In this document: piece by piece, positions 43,956-55,000 of the stretch
Layout of the letters: each line of letters opens with the position of its first letter
Numbering within the stretch: position 1 is the stretch's first letter
Source of the DNA: Tillus elongatus
Taxonomy: Eukaryota > Arthropoda > Insecta > Coleoptera > Cleridae
NCBI GenBank assembly: GCA_964006375.1
Contig: OZ023266.1
Span: 61,387,946-61,451,945, forward strand
DNA length: 64,000 nucleotides
Direction of reading: 5' to 3'
Made by a program: the position numbers and the translations under genes
The notes under the pieces: generated by a model
The model's input: only the letters and a program-made list of their open reading frames with translations
What the model was told of the DNA's origin: nothing
Database searches by the model: none

Positions 43956-45527
43956 ATGGATTCTGTTTATACAGTAGAATATATAAATATTAAAAGTGAA
44001 TCAATCCAAGAAGATATAATATCGAATGATCAAAAAGGAGGACTCCTAGAAAATAATATGGTCGGCAACGTGTTTGATTTGTCTAAACCAGAAGGGTATA
44101 CTAATTATTTACCAGTGAAAAATGAATGTGACTTAGATTTTAATTATAATGTAACAGACGTTGACACCAATGGTACAAATTTTAAAGTGAAATTTGAACA
44201 TGAAGAAGTAAAACCATATGAACCAGCTGAACTAAAAGTGACTGCAGAACTTATTACATTTAATGAACAGCATTGTGGTGGTAGTAACACTTCGGAAAAT
44301 CAAGAGTATAATATAATTTTGAATGGGAACAATTGTATACAACTGGACAATAAACATGCCTTACAGGTACCAAACATAATTGCTCCTAATAGAAGCTTAA
44401 AGATTAAAACAGAAGACATAAACGTATGTGAATCTTTTAAAGTAGACATAGTGGAACATGATATCGCTACATGTTATGATGTTAAAGAGTCGCTAAATGA
44501 AACCCATACTTATCCAACAATAAAAGAAAATACTCCAACACACACTGAGGATCAGACTGTTCACAATAAACCCTTTCAATGTTCACTGTGTAACTATAGT
44601 GGCAAATTGAGAAGACATCTTTCAAAACACCTCCTCACTCACAGTAACTATAAAGAATTTGAATGTAGCTTTTGTAGTTACTCCACTGTGCAGAAGACGC
44701 ATTTGTCAAGACACATTATCTCCATGCATACAGAAGAGAGACCATTTAAATGTGAATTGTGTGACTACACTTCTAAACTAAAAGCTAACTTGACTAGACA
44801 CCTTATGTCTAAACATATGGATGAAAAACTGTTTCAGTGTGAATCATGTAGCTTTTCTAGTGCAGAAAAAGGAAACTTATCAAAGCACGTTACCTCTAAA
44901 CATACCAAAGAAAAACCATTTAAATGCGAATTGTGTGATTATAGCACTACAGAAGGTAGAAACTTTTCGAGACACATTATCAATCGACATACCACAGACA
45001 CAACATTTGAAGATGAGTTGCCTAACCACAGTAATACAAAGTCGACAGATGTCATGTTAAAAGATACAAACACTACAGGAAAACAATTTGAGTGTTATTT
45101 GTGCAATTACAGCACCTTGCAAAAGAAACATTTGGTAAGCCACAATATGTACAGGCATACAGAAAAAAAAGTTAAATGTGAACAATGCAGTTACATTTGT
45201 GTATCACAAGCTGACTTGAGGAAGCATATCTTCCATAAGCACACCCAAGAAAGACGTTTTAAATGTGATTTCTGTGCTTACCGTAGTACAAAGAAAACTC
45301 ACATATCTAGACATGTCATCTCCATACACACAGAAAAAGCATATAAATGTGATTTATGCAACTACAAAAGTGCTAGACAGGTAGAATTGTCGGTGCATGT
45401 TATTTCTAAACATGTTACTGAAAAACCCTTTAAATGCCAGTTCTGTGATTATGCTGGAGTACAGAGAACACATTTGCTACAACATGTTATGTATAAACAC
45501 ACACACAACAAAAAGTTTCAAATGTAA
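43956..45527 (+). CDS. C2H2 zinc-finger protein, intronless, nested in dynein intron
   Basis: A 523-residue protein starting at ATG 43956 (MDSVYTVEYINIKSESIQED). Residues 1 to about 200 are acidic and unstructured with no known domain. From about residue 207 there are ten good C2H2 fingers of the form F.C..C.Y......L..H....H, joined by short linkers such as HTEERPFKC and HTKEKPFKC, plus one degenerate repeat lacking its cysteines (TFEDELPNHSNTKSTDV, about 350-366). The pattern with Tyr or Phe two residues after the second Cys (CDYS, CNYS, CSYS) is common in insect and vertebrate polydactyl DNA-binding factors. It ends HTHNKKFQM at TAA 45525-45527. It is probably a nuclear DNA-binding protein; the target is unknown. 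It is transcribed opposite to the host dynein gene. Absence of introns suggests a retrogene or a single coding exon; no A tail or target duplication was seen. Confidence 0.92.
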   Translation: MDSVYTVEYINIKSESIQEDIISNDQKGGLLENNMVGNVFDLSKPEGYTNYLPVKNECDLDFNYNVTDVDTNGTNFKVKFEHEEVKPYEPAELKVTAELITFNEQHCGGSNTSENQEYNIILNGNNCIQLDNKHALQVPNIIAPNRSLKIKTEDINVCESFKVDIVEHDIATCYDVKESLNETHTYPTIKENTPTHTEDQTVHNKPFQCSLCNYSGKLRRHLSKHLLTHSNYKEFECSFCSYSTVQKTHLSRHIISMHTEERPFKCELCDYTSKLKANLTRHLMSKHMDEKLFQCESCSFSSAEKGNLSKHVTSKHTKEKPFKCELCDYSTTEGRNFSRHIINRHTTDTTFEDELPNHSNTKSTDVMLKDTNTTGKQFECYLCNYSTLQKKHLVSHNMYRHTEKKVKCEQCSYICVSQADLRKHIFHKHTQERRFKCDFCAYRSTKKTHISRHVISIHTEKAYKCDLCNYKSARQVELSVHVISKHVTEKPFKCQFCDYAGVQRTHLLQHVMYKHTHNKKFQM

Positions 45528-46205
45528 ATAATGCAGACGGTAGATGCTTTTCTGTTCACGGCCATCTGTAAATATTTATTAATCCAGAACACCAGTGTTG
45601 AAGATGAATTAAGGTACTTGTACGTATTTGTCGGAAACAGAATACAAATATTGTAACAGGATCAAGATGTTAAGTAGTATCGGGGACGGTCGACTTAAAA
45701 CTGGAATCTAGTAAAACGGCGCATACCACAAGAAAGAGTAGATTTATAATCCAGAAAAAAAATTACGGAAAAAACCAGAAATAAGAGAATAATTGAGAAA
45801 TGAAATTCCAAAAAATGCACCAATTTCACGTTTTGAACTGTCAATTTTAAGCAGTGTTGCCACATTGAATGAATGCACTGTCGGACAGTGCTTACTGCTC
45901 TATTGGCCTGCCTGACCTGATCTGGACCTGACCTGACATCCCCCCAGTATCAAGTAAATAGCTTCGAAACTGACAACAGCACCTATCATGTCAACGAAAC
46001 AACAGTCATAACCTCAGCTACAAAAATATACGTTTTTGTTGCAAATCGATACGTTTTAATTGCGTTTATCATTGAAAGGTTATTAAAAACGAAATATACC
46101 ACAGTGTTTTACCTTATTAAGGTATGTACAACTGTTTTAGGCCATATTCTATTATAATCACGTTAATATGTAGTTGCGGTTAAGCTGACCGTTCCCGTAG
46201 TATCC
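45528..46205. other. Downstream of zinc-finger gene, nothing recognised
   Basis: Unique-looking AT-rich sequence with a short GC-richer piece (45890-45950, CTGACCTGATCTGGACCTGA). No polyadenylation hexamer close to the stop was obvious. Confidence 0.4.
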
Positions 46206-48453
46206 TTAACACGTTCGCTGCCGCCATAAGACAGTTCAAGTATCACCTGAGGGGCTGTAGATAAAAAACTAATTACTGCCAACCATTTTGATTTACTATA
46301 GATAATGATCCATTACTAAAGTCCATTTGCCCTTTTTTTTTTTCAAAAATATCAGTGAGATCACTGGTGATAATCACGGCACTTGGTTAATATGACATTT
46401 ACAATGTGCCATGAGCATCACCCGTTATCTCACTGTAGTTCTTGCATTTCAGTAGGTTTTAGGGAAATAGCCGACACACAGGTGAATTTCACATTGCTTA
46501 CACATCTTGACACTTGTTTTGTCGATTTCTGCGTTTCTTCCCTCCCCCTTTTGGCTCAAATTTTGTAGCAATTTGAACATCTGTTTTTTTTTTCCCTGTT
46601 TTTTAGTATCTGCTCCTAACATTTCAATAATTATTTTTTCTCTGAATTCAGTGCTGGAAGATTTTTCGTTTTTAAATTTTTTCATGAAAATCCATGAATT
46701 GACTATGGCTGGGTTTGCAGAATTTTGGATAGAGCTTTGTGATACCATCTTATTGTTTTCCTCAGTGGTGTAAAATAGCTAACCATTTAGTTGGAAATAC
46801 CCACTCCATCTTTGCCCGTATTAAATAACTATTATATAATGGCCGCTGGCTTGAGGATAAGTTCCCCTTTTCTTTTTCTTTCCAGTTGGTTGCTGATCGA
46901 TTCCTTGTTTTGCTGAAAGAAAGAGTACCTTCCTATTATCTCTCCCTTGTTTATTTTAAGGTTAATTACATCTTTTGGAAGACCTCTGCGATTTTTTCTC
47001 AAAGTTCCTAGGAGGTGTGTGTTTTTTCCAATAAACTTGTAGCAAGTAGAATTAAAATGTAGTAATTGTCTTACGCAATAGTTCTTCCAGCATCTTTAGC
47101 TACTTCACGATTTTCACCCAAACCTTTGCTGGATCCATCCGAAACTGTTTGTCCACTATACAGAGATAATCTGTATGTGTAACCATGAGTGTCACAATAT
47201 AAACATTTTTAGACCATACTTATATATTGTCTAAAGAACAGACGGCCTCTGAAAGGTGTCATGCTTTCATCCACAATAAGAATTTCTCCTGGAACAGCAT
47301 TTTCTGCAAATTTTGCTTCTAGAACACTGAAGATTTTCCATATTTTATAAAGTCAGTCATTGTTATCGGTTGTTTCATTGTTGGCAAAATGTATATACCA
47401 TAGAAGCAATTGAAGTCGATTTCTGCTCATTACAGTTATATCAGTTTGTTCTGATATAAAACTGACTGTCTCCAATAGTCACAAATTTTCGGATATTTAA
47501 CGGGTCTTATGTATAAAACTATTCTTAGAAATCTTCACCTTTTGTCGTTGCTGGTGTTTCAGTGTGTTGATTCTAGCATGGCGTGTCTGCACTTTGTGAG
47601 ACTTCTGTTATTCGAGTATCCACAAATTTTCCATATATTTGCAAACGAGTTAGGCTGCCTAAATTGCTAAGGTAATCCCCAGGATGATCATTTACCCATG
47701 CTGTTTCACTAAAATGAATATCAAATCTCAAGTGTAAAAATTTACTTCATGCCATTCTTCATCTGAAATGTCTGTGGATGGAAGGACGTCCTCTTCTAGC
47801 TCAGTCATTGTTATCACAGGTTTCCACTTACATCTGAATCATCTCCACTGTTTTCTTCGCATACGTATTCTGAGCAGGACTCAGAACATTCAGAAAATAA
47901 TTCGGATCTTCATTTAATATTTTCTATTTTATGTGCCTTATTTTCTAACTCTTTTTGTGTCAGAGGCCTTCTATTATCTAAATTGTATGGCCGTTTTTTA
48001 CCTCTAATAGTGGATGGTAAATCCATTTTCAGTTTCTGGAAACAAAAAAGGCCTGAAAATAAAATTCTCACCTCATATTTTACACAATTTTTAATCTCAT
48101 AACAAAAACAACCGATGGCATATTCATGTTAAACATACTTACATGTTTTTGAATGCAAAATATTATATACACCCTATTAAACAAACTGAACCACACTACG
48201 AAAAGCTTAAAAAACTTCACATACAACCCAACAGACACAACATGTGAATACTGGATAAGATCGGTTGATGGAAAATTATGTTCCTTATACATTACTGATA
48301 GGCCACCAGTCATGGAAAACCCATCCTGCCATGGCATAATTATATAACTGCAATTCTGTGAAGTACTGCTTGATCTCACCAGTGATACACTTGGCACACC
48401 AACGAAAATGTACTGAGTATCACTGGTGATGCTCGTGGCTACGAACGTGTTAA
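46206..48453 (-). mobile_element. piggyBac element, second family, intact ends
   Basis: TTAA at 46206-46209 and 48450-48453 flanks ends that read CACGTTCGCTGCC (46210) and, in reverse complement, CACGTTCGTAGCC (48449). Size is 2,240 bp. The palindrome ATCACTGGTGAT occurs just inside both ends (46355, 48420), with nearby CACGGC/CGTGGC words. The transposase is on the minus strand. Confidence 0.9.
46449..48026 (-). pseudogene. piggyBac transposase pseudogene, second family
   Basis: The likely start is ATG at 48026-48024 (MDLPSTIRGKKRPYNLDNRR). An acidic stretch follows (SECSESCSEYVCEENSGDDS). The catalytic region reads VPGEILIVDESMTPFRGRLF then RQYISMV (about 47220-47310). The C-terminal part is open at 46449-46748: NSWIFMKKFKNEKSSSTEFR and EKIIIEMLGAD, the usual NS.I.....F... 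.FR..I...L of piggyBac. Many frameshifts and stops. Non-functional. Confidence 0.85.
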
Positions 48454-49005
48454 TTAAAGTTCATGAGAGAAATATGTATTTGATTGTGCATGATAAAGTG
48501 AAAATCTTATATTATATGTAATGTGTAAAAATAGAGAGGTTCATATAAATGCAAAGTGTGAATTGCGCACCCTATCTCTATTGGTTCATTGCATTGTGAG
48601 TGGTTTTCTCATGGTTGAGCTAGTGACTAATAAGTATTAGATGACCGAAGGGTGATTTATTGCTGTTGTATAGTCTGCACAAGCACTTTCTGTATAGGGT
48701 CACACACAATAATACGCCTACATGAAATATTCTTAGTGACCTATTTATCGTTTAATCAAATGCTATTGTGTAAGAAGTGTTATGTAATCCTATACATTTG
48801 TACAGCAGTCTCCCTTTGACTAATATTATCAGTATCTCAGTTTATTATTACACATGGGGCATTGTTTTATGCCGGGTTGCCACGCTGTCTGAAAATTCGT
48901 ACGGGCGAACATTCGGCATTCGCGGAAAATCTCACGTTTTACGTATAGTTCAATAAGGCTGAATTATCCTATCGAGAACTTAAAATTTCCTTCATTCTAT
49001 GTCTC
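48454..49005. other. Possible 5' part of the BEL/Pao relic; no LTR identified
   Basis: AT-rich with a GC-richer piece at 48870-48920. No sequence here repeats in 49810-50100, so a surviving LTR pair cannot be shown. Confidence 0.35.
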
Positions 49006-49009
49006 TTAT

Positions 49010-49810
49010 CGCTGCAAATATATCAAAATAGCGGAAGCAGACATTACAACCTTAAGAATTATCAGAGGGCGAACAAAGGCTGTGTTAACTCGTTTTGAGT
49101 AATTTCTACATAGCGTTACAAATAATCCAAACAAGGCGTTCGAAACTGCTAGCCGTCTTTGAAAATTAGAAAAGGCTTGGGACGATTTTGACAAGGTACA
49201 ATCTAAAATTGAAGATTTGAATACAGATGGTGAAGAAGAAGCAGAAAGGGAACATTTTGAAAAATTTTATCATGCTGTTGTTGCTAGAGCTAATATATTA
49301 CACTTAGCAAATATATCAAATCAAAATACTGCATCTTCTGTGAATAGCACAAGAGAATCTAACCAAAACAATGCAACAATACAAACAACACCCAGAATAG
49401 AATTACCCAAATTACAACTACCTGAATTTTTTGGAAATTATGATAAATACACAACATTCCATGACACCTTCAAAAATCTGATTCATGAAAACCAGATGTT
49501 ATCCAATGTTTAAAAAATTTATTATTTGCAATGCTGTTTAAAAGAAGAGGCTGCTCAAGAGATTACCTCCACAACCTGCAGCAAAGAACAAAATGGTTCA
49601 GCATCAGTAGCTGCCGTCTCAAGGTTGGCACTCTCGTCATCATGCAGGAAGATAATTTACCACCTCGCAATTGGAAAATGGGCAGAAGCTATATCCCGGA
49701 AACCACGGTGCAGTTAAAGTAGTGTCAGTGCGTACTTCAAGTGGCATGTGCAAAAGGGCTGTCATGAAAATTGTGCCATTTCCTCTTGAAGATAACCAAC
49801 AACAGACTTA
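49010..49810 (+). pseudogene. BEL/Pao LTR retrotransposon relic, gag joined to integrase end
   Basis: The Gag N-terminal part reads ITTLRIIRGRTKAVLTRFE, then NNPNKAFETASRL and AWDDFDKVQSKIEDLNTDGE. A 98-codon open frame (49217-49513) then ends IELPKLQLPEFFGNYDKYTT and FHDTFKNLIHENQMLSNV, a BEL/Pao Gag hallmark. It continues IYYLQCCLKEEAAQEI, then changes abruptly to GTLVIMQEDNLPPRNWKMGR, VVSVRTSSGMCKRAV and KIVPFPLE, the extreme C-terminus of BEL/Pao integrase. Protease, RT and RNase H are missing, so a deletion of several kilobases joined the two ends. Several frameshifts. Confidence 0.85.
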
Positions 49811-50528
49811 AGTTTGATATTCATTGTGCTTTATTGTTGTGTTTCAAATTAAATTTGAATTTTGTGTATTACGTGCCCTGTTAAATGCTGGCACCACTGA
49901 AGGCAGAACATGCGCAGAAGAAGTGTCATCATTATGAAGTGTATGAGCGAACGTTCGAGAGAGACACACATTGATGGTGTCAACATTATTGTTCTAACCT
50001 ATGTATTATTGTACACATTGTTCTTTCTTATATATAGTCAAAATCTGTATTTAACAGAATAAATGTTTATAGTAAAAGTAACTGGCGACTTCATAATTAA
50101 ACTAGACAGCTATAGTTGGTAGTCATGAACCACACTCATCAAAATTTAAAAAGTTTTAAAATCGAAAATGAATAATTAAAATAATGGTCAATTTAGAAAC
50201 CTCATCTCAATGGAATTAGGTGACTTGATATATCAATAGAATAGAAAATTAAGCTCAGTCAGTGGATACCGCCTAAAAGAACCAAACCAACGATAAATCA
50301 AGATTATTACGAGCATGTAATATCAGATTACATTCTAGGTAATGTTATAATAACATTTTTTAACGCACTTGAAATTTTATATAATATACAAAGTAAATTA
50401 CAAATTTAGACAAGCAAAAACAATAATAACAATACAATGCTTCAAATGCACAAAGCTCTTTGTACATTTGACCTAAACTGGCTATATGACATGCCAAACA
50501 GATCGAACTCTGAACAAAAGCTGTTACT
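49811..50528. other. Downstream of the BEL/Pao relic, nothing recognised
   Basis: May hold the 3' LTR remnant (49811-50090 is directly downstream of the integrase end and includes AACAGAATAAATG near 50055), but no partner was found. The rest is AT-rich intron. Confidence 0.4.
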
Positions 50529-50541
50529 ATGAGAGGGCTGT

Positions 50542-50898
50542 GGGGTTAAGGAGTCGCGGGCCAAAGGACTCCAGGGGGAAAGCTGAGGAAGTGGAAATAA
50601 CAACATAAACTCCCGATGAAGCTTTCCCCAAGACCGTCATGCGCGGTAAAAATCCGCATCCTGCACGAGGTGACCCTGCTAATAACTAAACATGACGGAT
50701 CTAGACAAGGAGGTCGAACTAAACTCCCCCAATCTACGGTGTCACGTGACCCGTGCCTATGGATGGATGGCACCAGGGCGATGGTGTCGTGAACGGAACC
50801 TCTGGAGTACCAGGCAACCCTCCAGAGTAACCCGCCTTGCACCACACAGGGGGTTCTGATGGTGTGGACAGTATTTCCCCCATTCTCGTGGGAACAAC
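50542..50898 (+). promoter_or_regulatory. 5' UTR of the LOA-like element, presumed internal promoter
   Basis: 357 bp between the insertion edge and the ORF1 ATG. Full-length non-LTR elements carry an internal promoter here; no specific promoter motif can be named from the sequence. Confidence 0.55.
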
Positions 50899-52056
50899 AT
50901 GAAGATTATAAATACATATAAAACCAAAACCAATGAGGCTCGAGGAGTGGCTCCGGCTACAGACTTGAGCCTTGAGTCTATCCCGGAAACGGAGACGAGC
51001 CAGGGTGCGGCAGCGGACTCTGGAGGTCCCACGACCGGCGTAGATACGGGGGATCAGGGGGTAGCTTCGGCCAGAGACCTGTCCCCGACACCCAAGCTGG
51101 AGGCTGGGTCCCACCGGAGGGCGGCGAGCTCCGCGGACTCCGGGGGCCCCTCCACCAGTGAGGACTCTACTGTTAGAGTAGAGGGACTGCCCCGGCAGTC
51201 CAAGCGTCTTTCCGGGGCGCAAAGAAAGAAGCTCCGGAGGGCGCAAAAAATGGCGGCCGGGACCTGGACGGTCGAGAAACCTGTAAAGGCGCAAGAGGGG
51301 AGTGCGGGTCAGAAGAGGACACGCTCGAACTCTAGCACGCCTACTACAGACAGACGTTCCAAAAGGGCCAGGGTGCCTGTAAAGGCGCAAGAGGAGAGTG
51401 CGAGTCGGAAGACGCCGCGCTCTGGCTCTAGCACGCCTACTACAGACAGACCTCCCAAAGGAACTAAGGCCGGAACACCGGCGCAGACTGGCTCTTACAG
51501 GGAGGCTGCGGAGGGCCTCGGGATGGCGGTGATTGACAGACGCCATCCTGAGGTCACGCTAGACCAGGGGAAGGCGGACCTGATCCAGGCTGCGGTGGTA
51601 GCTGCAGTGGACTCTCTTCAGGAAGGGGAGAGCCCGCCTCAGTTCCACCGGACGCGCCTGACGGGGGGCATCCTCTGGATAACCTGTGCCGGCCCGCAGT
51701 CGCGGGACTGGCTGCGGAAAACGATCGGGGGCCTCGGTCAGATTTGGGAGGGGGCGGACTTGACAGCCGTCGAGCCCAAGGAACTCCCAAAGAGACGCAA
51801 GGTCCTCGTACGGATCCCTGACACCGTCCCGCAGGAGACGGTGATCAGCAGACTTAAGATCCAGAACCCTGAACTGGGGACGCAACACTGGTCGGTTCTA
51901 AGCAGGAAGGCAGAGGAGAAAGGACAGACGCTCGCCTTCTCGATCGACCCGACATCTTACAGAGCCCTTGAAGGAACCTCCTTCAAGGCATTCTGGGGCA
52001 TGGGAAGGGTTAGCTTCCGCCCACTGGGGAAGCAATTAAGGGTTAATGGGACTTAG
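50899..52056 (+). CDS. ORF1 protein of LOA-like element (DUF4780-like)
   Basis: 385 residues from ATG 50899. Residues 1 to about 200 are low-complexity, rich in Ser, Thr, Lys and Arg, with a basic stretch likely to act as a nuclear signal and an exact-length tandem repeat of 32 residues (128-159 and 160-191, both starting PVKAQE and containing SSTPTTDR). Residues about 213-380 read GMAVIDRRHPEVTLDQGKAD, LTGGILWITCAGPQSRDWLR, RRKVLVRIPDTVPQETVISR, LKIQNPELGTQHWSVLSRKA and GQTLAFSIDPTSYRALEGTS with FWGMGRVSFRPLGKQ. This layout resembles the DUF4780 family as I remember it. No CCHC zinc knuckles, which many ORF1 proteins of this group have. Presumed role: binds element RNA in the retrotransposition particle. 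The stop overlaps the ORF2 start by 11 nt. Confidence 0.88.
   Translation: MKIINTYKTKTNEARGVAPATDLSLESIPETETSQGAAADSGGPTTGVDTGDQGVASARDLSPTPKLEAGSHRRAASSADSGGPSTSEDSTVRVEGLPRQSKRLSGAQRKKLRRAQKMAAGTWTVEKPVKAQEGSAGQKRTRSNSSTPTTDRRSKRARVPVKAQEESASRKTPRSGSSTPTTDRPPKGTKAGTPAQTGSYREAAEGLGMAVIDRRHPEVTLDQGKADLIQAAVVAAVDSLQEGESPPQFHRTRLTGGILWITCAGPQSRDWLRKTIGGLGQIWEGADLTAVEPKELPKRRKVLVRIPDTVPQETVISRLKIQNPELGTQHWSVLSRKAEEKGQTLAFSIDPTSYRALEGTSFKAFWGMGRVSFRPLGKQLRVNGT
51280..51471 (+). repeat. 96-bp tandem repeat within ORF1
   Basis: 51280-51375 and 51376-51471 are diverged direct copies (CCTGTAAAGGCGCAAGAG at both starts; TCTAGCACGCCTACTACAGA in both). The unit is a multiple of three, so the frame is preserved. 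Confidence 0.93.
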
Positions 52057-55000
52057 GTTCCTTCAGGTCAACCTCCAACACAGTAGGGCAGCCACGGCCG
52101 GACTACTAATGGCTCTGAGGAACACGGATGTGGCCCTCATCCAGGAACCGTACTCCTACAAAGGAGAGATCAAGGGACTCGGCGGAGCTAATGGAAAGCT
52201 CATCTACAGCAGGTCCAGCGAGAATCCGAGGGCCTGCATTTTTGTCAGGGAAGGGATAGAGTTTCTCCCTCTAATGAATTTCTGTTCCAGGGACCTGGCA
52301 ACGATCAAAATCCGATGTGGAGGAGCGGATGGGCTGAGGGACATTACTGTCGCGTCAGCCTATCTGCCAGGGGACAGCACGGACCCTCCTCCACCCAACG
52401 AATTGGAGCAGCTGATGGTGGGTAGCAGAGCAGGTGGATGGCAGACCATCATCGGCATGGATGCGAATGCGCACCATGAGTTGTGGGGTAGCTCGGACAC
52501 AAACTCTAGGGGTGAGGCACTTTTACAATTCTTTATGAAATTTAATTTAGACATATTGAATAGAGGTAATAAACCGACATTCGTCACAACACGGCGTGAG
52601 GAAGTTTTAGACCTAACAGTTTCCACCCAGTTTCTGGGTGACTTTGTTAAAAGCTGGGCTGTGTCTGGGGAAGTGAGTAGCTCAGACCACAGATACATCC
52701 GGTTTGAAATCGCCAAAGTCGAAAGAGAAACGGTATGGTACCGGGACCCCCGCAAGGCGGACTGGGAAGCCTACAGGGCAGACCTAGCTGTGGAACTGCG
52801 GGGGGTTGAGAGGGCCATAAGGGATTCAATAGACCTCGAGATTGCAGCAGTCCAATTGCGAGACGCAATTACCTCGGCCTATAACGCCAACTGCCCCCTG
52901 AAAATGAGGGTGTCCACCAGGAACGTCCCATGGTGGAACGAGGACCTCAGGCAAAGGAGGACGCAGGTTCGTAAGCTGTTTAACGCGGCCAAAAGGTCGG
53001 GAGCATGGGATGAATATAGACAGGCCCTATCGACCTATAACAAAAGACTGAGGGACGCCAAGAAGGAGTCGTGGAGGAGGCACTGCGAAGAAGTGGAAAA
53101 CACGTCCGAGAGTGCTCGACTACACAAGATCCTGTCTAAGGGCCCTCAGACTAACATAGGTTCCCTTAGAACACCCACGGGAGGCTTTACAAGCTCGGGG
53201 GAGGAAACTATGGAAATTTTACTCCAGACGCACTTCCCCGGCTGTAACATAATAAACCAATCACCTCCGGACTGGGAACACTCAGAAATAGAGGCGCCTT
53301 ATAGGCGGGCATCTAGAGTAGACTGGACAGTCGCTAAAGAGGTGGTTACCTGGAGCAAAATCAGATGGGCCATTAACAGCTTTAAGCCATACAAATCGCC
53401 GGGATTTGATGGAATAATGCCCATCATGCTCCAACAGGGGATAGATATACTGGCGCCGGTGCTTACCCTCATTATGAGGGCCAGCCTGGCTCTGGGGTAC
53501 ATTCCGAGGGCATGGAGACTGGCCAGGGTTGTATTTATTCCTAAACCTGGGCGTCCAACAGACCAGGCAAAGTCCCTGAGGCCAATAAGTCTCATGTCCT
53601 TCTTGCTGAAAACAGTGGAAAAACTGCTCGACCGGCACATTAGGGGCGGTGTACTGGAAGCATATCCTCTACACTGCGGACAATATGCATACAGAGCAGG
53701 ATTCTCAACAGAAACAGCACTGCACCAACTGGTGCTGAAACTGGAGAATACGCTGGAGAACAAGGAGGTGGCGCTGGGGGCCTTCCTAGACATAGAGGGG
53801 GCCTTTAGCAACACCTCGTTCGGATCGGTTCTGGCAGCTGCCCGGGAGCGTGGAATAGAGGAGACCTGCTGCAGGTGGATCGGTTCCATGCTCAGGGACA
53901 GGGCGGTGTTCACCTCACTCGCGGGAGGGACTCTGCTGGCGGGGGTCGCGGCGGGGTGTCCGCAGGGGAGCGTTCTGTCTCCCTTGCTCTGGTGTCTAGT
54001 CGTGGACGGCCTGCTGGGGAGGCTCTCGGGAGGGGGGTATGAGGTACAGGGCTATGCGGACGACATTGTCATCATAGTCCGAGGAAAGGTCACACAGGCA
54101 GTGTGGGAGCGTATGCAGACTGCACTGAAAGTGGTGGAAGGGTGGACGGTTGATCAAGGGCTCGGGGTGAGCCCCGAGAAAGCAACCGTCGTGCCGTTTA
54201 CGAGGAGGAGGAAGTGTGAAAGCCACAGAACTCTCACTCTATACGGTAGGAGCGTTCCAATGGCCAGGGAGGTAAAATATCTTGGGGTCGTATTGGACTC
54301 TAAGCTAACCTGGAATGGTCACATTGGAAAAATACTGCGTAAGGCAGTCATGACCTTAGCCGTCACTAGGCGGCTATATGGAAAAACGTGGGGACTAAGA
54401 CCTAGTATGGCCCACTGGCTGTACACAAGGGTGGTCAGACCATCGTTAACATATGCGGCACTGGTCTGGTGGCCTAAGGTGACACAATCCAGTGCCAAAC
54501 AAAAACTAGGCAAGATCCAAAGGATGGCTTGCCTAGGCATCACAGGGGCCATGTCTTCAACCCCAACAGCCGCCATGGAGGTGTTGCTGGATCTACCCCC
54601 CCTACACTTCGTTATTATGGGAGAGGCCAGGCTAGGACTATACAGACTAGCCTGCAATGGTAGACTGAAGATCAACCCAGGCTTCAGGGGCCACTGCAAA
54701 ATTCAGGAGATCGTGAAGGAACCCATGCTTGAAATGAGGTCAGACTTCGCGAGCCCGCGAATGTGCAGGGAAAACAACTTCACAGTGGAAATCCCTGATC
54801 GCGGGGCATGGCGGGAGGAGACACCGGGCATACCACGGGACGCGCTCGTCTGGTTCACGGACGGATCTGGCGGGGAGCGTGGGACGGGGGCAGGTGTTTA
54901 CTCGGAAGGACCGAGGGTAAGTCACAGTATTTCCCTCGGAGCCCATGCAACGGTGTTTCAGGCCGAGATGTACGCCATCCTGCACTGTGTGCGGGAGAAC

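Noticed and set aside
50734..51546. 270-codon minus-strand open frame opposite ORF1
   Set aside because: It is the shadow of the GC-rich ORF1 on the other strand. It has no domain, and its sense-strand partner is a clear ORF1.
53299..53913. 204-codon minus-strand open frame (and its twin at 1329-1943)
   Set aside because: Antisense of the RT domain of ORF2. The same frame appears in both copies only because the copies are nearly identical.
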